This document shows, piece by piece, positions 1 through 5,233 of a stretch of 37,401 nucleotides of DNA (positions are counted from its first letter, which is position 1; every line of letters begins with the position of its first letter). A program made the translations under genes and the position numbers. The stretch spans positions 1 through 37,401 of IMG/VR virus record IMGVR_UViG_3300002514_000032; one strand, given 5' to 3'. Source of the DNA: a virus. Under the pieces are notes generated by a model, which ran no database searches, had not been told where the DNA came from, and saw only the letters and a program-made list of their open reading frames with translations.

Positions 1-50
1 AAGGCCCATACTGGGGTAAGCAATAATAATATTAGTATTAATTTTTTCAT
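1..50 (-). CDS. Start of a secreted protein (N-terminus only, runs off the left edge)
   Basis: An ATG at 48-50 on the minus strand overlaps the TAA of the upstream 107-aa gene by one base (TAATG), the same coupled arrangement used elsewhere in this window. The 16 full codons visible read MKKLILILLLLTPVWA, a short basic start, a leucine/isoleucine core and a V-W-A ending that looks like a signal peptidase I site. This implies export to the periplasm or membrane. No lipobox cysteine is visible before the edge. The rest of the protein lies outside the window, so its function cannot be judged. Its position after a small membrane protein and an amidase makes a role in lysis or the envelope possible, but that is inference only. 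Confidence 0.6.
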   Translation of the reverse strand, partial: MKKLILILLLLTPVWA

Positions 51-373
51 TACTTAGCTCTTTTCATTTTAAATGCATCTTCATAAGCTTTAGCTATCTT
101 AAAACAAAAATCTGGTTGGCCTAAATCAATTGGGTCCATTCCGTCTTGCCAGAAAAGAGTATAATTACAGTGCCTGGATGCTGTAGTAGGTTCAGGTGTA
201 ATATAAAATGTTATATCTGGTGTTATGGCTTTTTGTAAAGACCTCCCCATACCTTGTTTATAACCATAACTTTTCTCAAAGATACGAATCCCCGGACATT
301 TTTCATCTTGTTCTTTAATAACCTTACTGATTATTTTGGTTAATTCGTCTTCTGTTAATTTAATTTTTTTCAT
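50..373 (-). CDS. Small protein with LTEDEL-type N-terminal tag, unknown function
   Basis: A 107-aa protein that I do not recognise as a whole. Residues 1-22 form an amphipathic helix that begins KKIKLTEDELTKII and ends I19-K20-E21-Q22. From memory, tags of this type head many otherwise unrelated proteins of uncultured marine phages. The M23 peptidase of this window starts in a similar way (KIRITENQYGQLVEQ). The I-x-E ending resembles the cleavage consensus (L/I-x-E) of the T4 gp21 prohead protease, so the tag could be a capsid-targeting peptide; this is inference. The remainder is a small mixed domain with three cysteines and no membrane segment. The gene follows the 110-aa gene after a 2-base gap and overlaps the next gene by one base, so it is in the same operon. 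Confidence 0.75.
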   Translation of the reverse strand: MKKIKLTEDELTKIISKVIKEQDEKCPGIRIFEKSYGYKQGMGRSLQKAITPDITFYITPEPTTASRHCNYTLFWQDGMDPIDLGQPDFCFKIAKAYEDAFKMKRAK

Positions 374-375
374 AG

Positions 376-708
376 TTAATTACTCTTTTTAAGTCTATTT
401 TTGAGGGCGTTAGTTGCTTCTTTTCCACTTTTCTTTTTTACCTTAGGTTTTTTCTTTTTTACCTTCTCTATTTCTTTATTAGTATCAGCTATTTTCTTTT
501 TTGTTACTTTCTTTTTCTTTTTGATGTACTTTATCTTACCGTCAACCTCACTAGTTTTATTTTCGTTATTTCTAATATTCTTTTTAATCTTTTTAACTTT
601 TTTACTACTATTTGTGTTCATCATCCAAATTAGGCCTATAAAAAAGCCTATTACACCAACTATCCATTTCCATGATTTTTGTAAAAAATTCATATTATTC
701 GTTTTCAT
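376..708 (-). CDS. Small membrane protein with very basic coiled-coil tail
   Basis: A 110-aa protein with one clear membrane segment at about residues 14-31 (rich in W, I, V, G, F). A strongly lysine-rich helix follows to the C-terminus, with several runs of four or five lysines, and is probably coiled coil. The layout (N-terminal anchor plus long charged helix) is like an inner-membrane spanin, and an amidase-like gene lies 0.5 kb upstream in the operon while a signal-peptide gene lies downstream. The extreme positive charge is unusual for a spanin, and binding of DNA or another acidic polymer at the membrane is an alternative. The start at 708 overlaps the upstream gene by 14 bases; a second ATG at 693 would avoid the overlap and is equally credible. 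Function not established. Confidence 0.7.
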   Translation of the reverse strand: MKTNNMNFLQKSWKWIVGVIGFFIGLIWMMNTNSSKKVKKIKKNIRNNENKTSEVDGKIKYIKKKKKVTKKKIADTNKEIEKVKKKKPKVKKKSGKEATNALKNRLKKSN

Positions 709-1240
709 CTTCTATTGTTTTAGTTGACTTTCTGTCAGCCAATACTTTTGCCCACTTTGTGGAAAACATTTGATAGTAACTTTTTAGTTTGGTTAACATA
801 TCTATTGCTTCCTCATCTAATTTAATCATGCTCCCACTAATATATGTTCCATTTGTTTCTCCTACACTATAAAAAAAGTCAGTATCGTATTTAACTAGGT
901 TTCCTGACCATTCTACATTATTTGTATAGATATTTAAAGTCCCATAATCTACCAAATCGGATACTTGTTCTACGAAATCATCCATAGTTTCTTGGTATGT
1001 ATTTTGTTCTTCGTCAGTAAGGGTTATATCGGGTGTTGTGTAACCGTGTACCACTATTCGTCCACTAGAGACCTCATATTCTTTTGTTTTTTCCTTTTCT
1101 CTATCTAACTGTATGTCTTCTATGTCTAGGGTTGATGTTTGCTCTACCAGTCTTCTAGACTTCATTAAAAGTGACTTCATTTCATCATACTGATTGTTAT
1201 TATAGTCAGTATAATTTTTTATTTCTCTTATTCTTTTCAT
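695..1240 (-). CDS. Conserved phage protein, possible prohead core component
   Basis: A 181-aa acidic protein without membrane segments. The first 34 residues are a charged helix (MKRIREIKNY...) ending in L31-V32-E33-Q34, a possible prohead-protease site of the L/I-x-E type. The middle is rich in D and E, and the rest is predicted mixed alpha/beta with a long helix at the end. I recall similar proteins in uncultured marine myoviruses but not an assigned function. Processing of an N-terminal segment would suit an internal head or core protein; this is inference. It overlaps the upstream amidase gene by four bases (ATGA) and the downstream gene by up to 14 bases, so translation is likely coupled. 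Confidence 0.65.
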   Translation of the reverse strand: MKRIREIKNYTDYNNNQYDEMKSLLMKSRRLVEQTSTLDIEDIQLDREKEKTKEYEVSSGRIVVHGYTTPDITLTDEEQNTYQETMDDFVEQVSDLVDYGTLNIYTNNVEWSGNLVKYDTDFFYSVGETNGTYISGSMIKLDEEAIDMLTKLKSYYQMFSTKWAKVLADRKSTKTIEDENE

Positions 1241-1791
1241 AATTTATCAAAATTAAAAGATGGATTAATGTCGGTCCAGTACTCATTATAATTACTTCTT
1301 GATACTATCCCTTTAAAATGTTCTACCCCATCTACAAGAACATTATGCCCAACACACTCGTTTGGTATATCATTATCAGCACAGAGGGTGTTAATTAAGT
1401 TTATTGTTTCTTCTACCTGTCTATCAGTATATGTGTCCCAAAAAAATTTACCTCTCCACTTTTTTTCAAACATGTCTCCTTTATAAATATCCCCTAACCA
1501 GTCAACAAACTTACCATCAACACTTCTTCTTTTAAACCAACCTAAATTTTCTAAACAAATTACAATCACCCCACTATCTCGGTACCCATTTAAATAATAT
1601 TCCGTCGTATCATTTTCACTTAAATTATGTACTTTTCCTGTTTTTTCAACAAAGTAATTGGGTATTTTATTATATTTTCCACCATATCTTAATTTTATAC
1701 TTTTTAGATAATCTTTTTTATTTCTATTAGTATTGCATAAAAGAATTTGTTGGTATTTATCTACCTCGGTATGTAAGTGTGGTACCTTCAT
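1237..1791 (-). CDS. N-acetylmuramoyl-L-alanine amidase-like protein (divergent endolysin)
   Basis: The protein has the order of elements of the amidase_2/PGRP fold: an early strand QQILLCNTNR, a glycosylated-wall binding region with NYFVEKTGKVHNL, the strand GVIVICLENLGW, a helix with YTDRQVEETINLI, and the loop ECVGHNVLVDGVEHFKG. Such enzymes cut the amide bond between muramic acid and the stem peptide, releasing phage at lysis or helping entry. The usual first zinc-ligand histidine is a cysteine here (LLCNT), so activity is uncertain. I chose the ATG at 1791 with an A/G-rich upstream stretch (AAAGAAGACAATAAAG). A longer frame from a TTG at 1821 would add ten lysine-rich residues and deepen the overlap with the upstream gene. 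The chosen start still overlaps that gene by 35 bases. Confidence 0.7.
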   Translation of the reverse strand: MKVPHLHTEVDKYQQILLCNTNRNKKDYLKSIKLRYGGKYNKIPNYFVEKTGKVHNLSENDTTEYYLNGYRDSGVIVICLENLGWFKRRSVDGKFVDWLGDIYKGDMFEKKWRGKFFWDTYTDRQVEETINLINTLCADNDIPNECVGHNVLVDGVEHFKGIVSRSNYNEYWTDINPSFNFDKL

Positions 1792-3307
1792 CTTTATTGT
1801 CTTCTTTTTTAGTTTCAACAATTAGGGTTTGTGTAGTGTCTGTTAATCTGTCTATCTCACTAACCTCTTCATCATACTTAATATTAAGAACTTTAGATAA
1901 TTTCTCAAGGTCTTTTTTAGTTGGTTCTATGGGAGCAACTTCTTCGGGCATTTCTTTCTTTGCTATTTCTCTACTTAAGTCATTTAATTCCTCCTCACTT
2001 AAATCGTCAGTTGTGGTTATTACATTGATGGGTGTATCCTCTTTATCGTAGTGTAGGCCGTCATTACCATTCTGCCCTATAATATCCATCCTTTTATTAT
2101 CCACTTCCTCCTTTAAGGGATTTTCCTCACCAGTTAGTTCTTTGTAGTATGGATTTAGTTCTCCGGTTTGTGGGTCATATATCGGTATCTCACCCCCTAG
2201 TCTTTCCGGGGGAGTATCTTCTTTAGGGTAATGTTTTTCTCTAAATTGTGGGTAGGTTAAATCGTCTAGTGGTTCTTCTTTATTAAATTCAATATAATCT
2301 TGTAAATCACTAAAATAATCTTCATCTATTTCTATTTCTTTTAATTTTAACTGATTTTCTTTTACTCGTTGTTTAAGTGATTCAGATGGTTCAGTTGTAT
2401 TATCTTCTTCAATATCTTCCTCTCTTAACCCTATTGGTGGGTCGATTGGGTAGGGTTTATTGAATTCCATTCCTTCCGGTACAGACATTACTACCTGAGG
2501 TTCTTTCCTTTTTATTTGTGCGAATGCCATGTTTGCCGCAACTACTAATGCAATTGCTAATGGGTCGAACACAAATATAATAAGTAATAGGAACCAATTG
2601 ACTACTTCATTCATTGGCTGCCCAGTTGTCTCAGCTAGATATTTTAATGGACCTAACTCTCTTTCGTCTTCATTGGATATTTCTTTCTCCAATAAAGCCA
2701 TGTCAGTTTTACCTATTGAATCTAATATAGCTTCGAGCTTTAGATTTATATTATCTCTATCTGTAATTGTAGTTTTTAATTCTGATTGCAATGCTCTTCT
2801 TGCTGAACTAGATGTAGATGTGATTACTGTTTCGGAATTTTTATCATACCATGATACTTGTTGTGGATTAGATAATGATACTCTTAAATCTGAAATTGAT
2901 TGATTTAATTGTGTTTTCTCTATTATTAAATCTTCTTTTGTTTCTTCAAACCTAACTTGTTTTTGTTCTAATATAGCTAATGATTTGTCTAATAATTCCG
3001 ATTGAGTTGCGGTAGATTGGTATGCACCGGATAAGAATCCATATATACCCCCACTGGTTATCACCATTAAAACAAAACAAGCAATTGCAAGATATGAGCG
3101 TAACCATTTATTTATGGTGTCCCAGTATTGATATAGTAGTGAGGCTACGACTAGTTTCGCGAACTCTAGTGAACCGGCCATTATTATCACTTGTGTGGAG
3201 GCTCCCGCAAATAATTTACTTAAGCCGAATACTGAATAAAACGCAGCACTACCCGAGACCGCTAATGCGGATAATGCGATTAATAAGGGAAAGAGTCTTT
3301 TTTTCAT
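1757..3307 (-). CDS. Four-helix membrane protein with coiled coil, conserved in marine phages
   Basis: A 516-aa protein. Membrane segments are visible at about 5-28, 34-60, 70-96 and 236-262. Between the third and fourth lies a long coiled coil (about 98-215), followed by the motif GPLKYLAETTG. The last 250 residues are hydrophilic and acidic with many prolines, and probably disordered. I recall close relatives in uncultured marine myoviruses, always without known function. The design (helical hairpin in the membrane, extended coil, long soluble tail) suggests a membrane-bound scaffold, perhaps for lysis control, superinfection exclusion or assembly at the inner membrane; all are guesses. It follows the sigma factor gene after 44 bases that hold an AT-rich inverted repeat and the recurring TAGATATTTAT box, 13 bases from the ATG. 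Confidence 0.8.
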   Translation of the reverse strand: MKKRLFPLLIALSALAVSGSAAFYSVFGLSKLFAGASTQVIIMAGSLEFAKLVVASLLYQYWDTINKWLRSYLAIACFVLMVITSGGIYGFLSGAYQSTATQSELLDKSLAILEQKQVRFEETKEDLIIEKTQLNQSISDLRVSLSNPQQVSWYDKNSETVITSTSSSARRALQSELKTTITDRDNINLKLEAILDSIGKTDMALLEKEISNEDERELGPLKYLAETTGQPMNEVVNWFLLLIIFVFDPLAIALVVAANMAFAQIKRKEPQVVMSVPEGMEFNKPYPIDPPIGLREEDIEEDNTTEPSESLKQRVKENQLKLKEIEIDEDYFSDLQDYIEFNKEEPLDDLTYPQFREKHYPKEDTPPERLGGEIPIYDPQTGELNPYYKELTGEENPLKEEVDNKRMDIIGQNGNDGLHYDKEDTPINVITTTDDLSEEELNDLSREIAKKEMPEEVAPIEPTKKDLEKLSKVLNIKYDEEVSEIDRLTDTTQTLIVETKKEDNKDEGTTLTYRGR

Positions 3308-3319
3308 TTATCTTTTATT

Positions 3320-3337
3320 GATAAATATCTATTTATC
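3320..3337. repeat. Perfect AT-rich inverted repeat between sigma gene and membrane-protein gene
   Basis: GATAAATA and TATTTATC are separated by two bases. The repeat contains the box TAGATATTTAT (minus strand, 3321-3331) that also occurs before other genes here. It has no GC and no T-run that would fit an intrinsic terminator, so an operator or promoter role is more likely than termination. Confidence 0.5.
3321..3331 (-). promoter_or_regulatory. TAGATATTTAT box, 13 nt before ATG of the 516-aa gene
   Basis: The 11-base box is identical to the one at 32700-32710, and in both cases lies exactly 13 bases before the ATG. Close variants are found at 5223-5233, 17871-17881 and 21087-21097. It may be a promoter element used by the phage sigma factor, or an AU-rich leader that aids ribosome entry. 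Confidence 0.4.
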
Positions 3338-3351
3338 TTTTTTAATAAATA

Positions 3352-4149
3352 TTAATCCGTAAGGTATTCTAATAATTGGTAACTCTCGTTTCTTAATTTT
3401 CGTAAAGCTTTTTCTTTAATCTGCCTAATCCTTTCTTTAGTTAAGGATAGTTCGTCTCCTATTTCCTGTAAGGTCATAGGTGTCCCTCCTAACCCATAAT
3501 AGTCAATAACCACATTTTTCTCTCTATCATCTAGGATTGACATCAATTTAACTAGTTCGTCTTTTAGATTTACTTCGTCCGCAAAAATTTCTTCAGGGTT
3601 GTCCGCGTTATCATTAATTAAAATATCTATCAGGGTGTCGCCTTCTTCATTAATCGGTCTGTCATAATTAATGGTTGTGGGGAGGGTGGCTAATTTAGTA
3701 CTTAATTTCGTAATCTCTTCTCCAACTTTTTTCTTTTCCTTATGTAGTTCTTGTATAATGTTGACTGGTAGACGTATTGTTCTGGCGTTCTCATTAAGAC
3801 ATTGTAAAATAGATTGTTTTACCCACCATACAGCGTATGAGATAAACCTAAATCCCTTTGCCCAATCAAAGTTTTTAATTGCTTTAAGTAATCCGTAGTT
3901 ACCCTCCGCTATTAAATCACATAATTCCACTCCTTGTCCTTGGTAGTCTTTAGCTACACTAATAACAAATCTGAGATTACCTTCTAATAGTTCTAAATGT
4001 ACTTTTTCTTTTATATCTGTGGGTGTACTTTTATCCAACATTATTTTAGCTAGTTCTTTTTCTCTCGCTGGTGTTAGAACTTTTATTTTTCTAACATCTT
4101 TTAAATAATGTATAATTTCGCTTTGGTTTATGAAAATATTTTTTGCCAT
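3352..4149 (-). CDS. RNA polymerase sigma factor, RpoD-like (sigma-70 family)
   Basis: A 265-aa group 1/2-type sigma factor that binds host core RNA polymerase and directs it to promoters. Region 1.2 is at about 8-45. Region 2 is at 56-118 and includes NLRFVISVAKDYQGQG and the -10 reading helix GFRFISYAVWWVKQSILQ. A shortened region 3 lies at about 122-160, followed by an acidic linker. Region 4 (about 200-256) holds the helix-turn-helix TLQEIGDELSLTKERIRQIK. Region 1.1 is absent, as in Bacteroidota RpoD, which this protein resembles far more than T4 gp55. It is therefore probably a captured host housekeeping sigma. A host-type promoter lies upstream at 4233-4264 with a hairpin in the leader, so it is likely expressed early and could then switch transcription to phage-specific sites. 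Confidence 0.95.
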   Translation of the reverse strand: MAKNIFINQSEIIHYLKDVRKIKVLTPAREKELAKIMLDKSTPTDIKEKVHLELLEGNLRFVISVAKDYQGQGVELCDLIAEGNYGLLKAIKNFDWAKGFRFISYAVWWVKQSILQCLNENARTIRLPVNIIQELHKEKKKVGEEITKLSTKLATLPTTINYDRPINEEGDTLIDILINDNADNPEEIFADEVNLKDELVKLMSILDDREKNVVIDYYGLGGTPMTLQEIGDELSLTKERIRQIKEKALRKLRNESYQLLEYLTD

Positions 4150-4197
4150 GTTTTTAATTTTTATTTATTATACTACAATTAGTGTACCACAAGAATT

Positions 4198-4218
4198 ATA
4201 CTGACTTTTTGTCAGTAT
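4198..4218 (-). promoter_or_regulatory. Hairpin in the leader of the sigma gene
   Basis: A perfect 8-bp stem (ATACTGAC/GTCAGTAT) with a five-base A loop in the transcript sense. It sits between the predicted transcription start near 4226 and the sigma ATG at 4149. It lacks a following U-run on the minus strand, so it is not a standard terminator. It could be an operator or an mRNA stability or translation control element. Confidence 0.5.
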
Positions 4219-4232
4219 TTTCTTAGATATTA

Positions 4233-4264
4233 CAAAGATAATAAATAAAAATTAGATGAACAAA
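4233..4264 (-). promoter_or_regulatory. Bacteroidota-type promoter upstream of the sigma gene
   Basis: On the minus strand TTTG (4261-4264) is followed by 20 bases and then TATCTTTG (4233-4240). This matches the known Bacteroidota consensus (-33 TTTG or TTG, spacing 17-23, -7 TAnnTTTG) exactly. It lies in the largest intergenic gap of the window, downstream of the glutaredoxin-like gene and upstream of the sigma gene, facing the sigma gene. Confidence 0.6.
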
Positions 4265-4275
4265 TAATGGGGATA

Positions 4276-4647
4276 TTATTTACAGTAGTTTTTAGATAAA
4301 ATTTCTAAAGCTTCTTCTGTAGTATCAAACTGGGAGCCTGCTGCTATATACTCTACTTGGTGGTCCACATCTTCCAGCATTAAAACTGGACAATACCAAT
4401 CTCCACTTTCGTTTTGAGCTGTTTCTGCATCAATAAATTCCCATCTATTATTACCATTCACCATTTTTTCTTGTGCTGTTTGGGTTGGGTTATTATTGTC
4501 TACGGTTATAGATTTATTTTGATACGGTATTTGGTGATTTTTTAAAGCTTCTATTAATTCGTGACAGCTCTCACATGTGTCCTCAGTAAAGATACTTAAT
4601 TTATATTTGGCGGTATTTAATACTAGTTTTTCTGTGTTTGTTTCCAT
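4276..4647 (-). CDS. Glutaredoxin/thioredoxin-like protein
   Basis: A 123-aa protein with a thioredoxin-like fold. The strand YKLSIFTEDTCESC leads into the active-site CxxC (C25-E-S-C28) at the start of helix 1, and the cis-proline segment WYCPVLMLED is at about 84-93. Glutaredoxins and thioredoxins reduce disulfides, for example in ribonucleotide reductase; T4 carries NrdC for this. The spacing between the two motifs is longer than in a minimal glutaredoxin, with an insertion rich in N, Q and T at about 47-80. No ribonucleotide reductase gene is in the window. Given the many cysteines in the late proteins, a role in thiol handling is also possible. It follows the 186-aa gene after nine bases. 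Confidence 0.75.
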   Translation of the reverse strand: METNTEKLVLNTAKYKLSIFTEDTCESCHELIEALKNHQIPYQNKSITVDNNNPTQTAQEKMVNGNNRWEFIDAETAQNESGDWYCPVLMLEDVDHQVEYIAAGSQFDTTEEALEILSKNYCK

Positions 4648-4656
4648 GTCTATAAT

Positions 4657-5217
4657 TTATTGGTTATATGTATTTAAAAATTCTTTTTCTTCTTTTGTTA
4701 AACTTTCTAACCCTTCATCAATTATTTTATCTAAAAGACTGTCTAGGGTCATGGGTTTGAGTTTACTTAAAACCTCTTTTAATGGCTTTTGAGCGGAGAG
4801 ATTCTCTTTTATATCCCTAACTCTTAGTTCAACTAAAGATTGTAAGTGTTTTGACAACTCTTCTGCTACTTTTGGGTGTATATATTTTAGGCGTTTTTTA
4901 GCTTTCTTTCCAAATAGGTGTCCTTCAAGGTTGCCGTCTAATCTATAAGCTAAGTTTCTAGGTTTAGGCATCATAAAAAAAGTATCAATATGTGGAGTTA
5001 GAAACTCATGTAACATATCTTGTAATTCGATAAATGACATTCTAGATTTTAAACACATTATAATTATATGTTGGCCTGTTATAAAAGTAAATTCTTCTTT
5101 TGGGTCAACGACACTCTCGATAACATCTTTAATATTATCTACGATTGGTTTATGGTTTTCTATAGCTTCCCATTTACCAAACATAAATAACAAATAACTT
5201 TTAAGTCTTTTCTGCAT
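4657..5217 (-). CDS. Unknown protein with Bacteroidota-type SLTKEEKEFL tail
   Basis: A 186-aa soluble, mainly helical protein. I do not recognise the first 150 residues. The last 30 residues (LLDKIIDEGLESLTKEEKEF) match the pattern 'LLDKI..EG..SLT..EK.FL..Y' that I recall from the C-termini of many Bacteroidota rhomboid-type membrane proteins, where it stands as a small separate helix pair. Here it occurs without membrane helices, so the tail may be a small docking element taken from the host. The gene lies between gp46 and the glutaredoxin-like gene. A variant of the TAGATATTTAT box overlaps the end of the gp46 gene only five bases before this ATG. Confidence 0.7.
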   Translation of the reverse strand: MQKRLKSYLLFMFGKWEAIENHKPIVDNIKDVIESVVDPKEEFTFITGQHIIIMCLKSRMSFIELQDMLHEFLTPHIDTFFMMPKPRNLAYRLDGNLEGHLFGKKAKKRLKYIHPKVAEELSKHLQSLVELRVRDIKENLSAQKPLKEVLSKLKPMTLDSLLDKIIDEGLESLTKEEKEFLNTYNQ

Positions 5218-5222
5218 ATACT

Positions 5223-5233
5223 ATAAATATTTA
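5223..5233 (-). promoter_or_regulatory. Variant TAAATATTTAT box before the 186-aa gene
   Basis: Ten of eleven bases match TAGATATTTAT. It overlaps the stop codon of the gp46 gene and is only five bases from the next ATG, so a promoter role would imply an almost leaderless transcript. Confidence 0.25.

Noticed and set aside
401-727. A plus-strand open frame of hydrophobic residues
   Set aside because: It is the mirror of the lysine-rich membrane protein gene; poly-lysine codons read backwards as phenylalanine and leucine.
1792-1821. TTG at 1821 as start of the amidase-like gene
   Set aside because: It adds only ten lysine-rich residues, uses a rare start codon and deepens the overlap with the upstream gene; the ATG at 1791 has a better upstream context.
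4167-4195. Sigma-70 promoter with perfect TATAAT before the sigma gene
   Set aside because: The -10 match is on the minus strand, but the sequence 17 bases upstream (TTCTTG) is a poor -35 and TATAAT-like words are frequent in this AT-rich DNA; the Bacteroidota-type site fits better.
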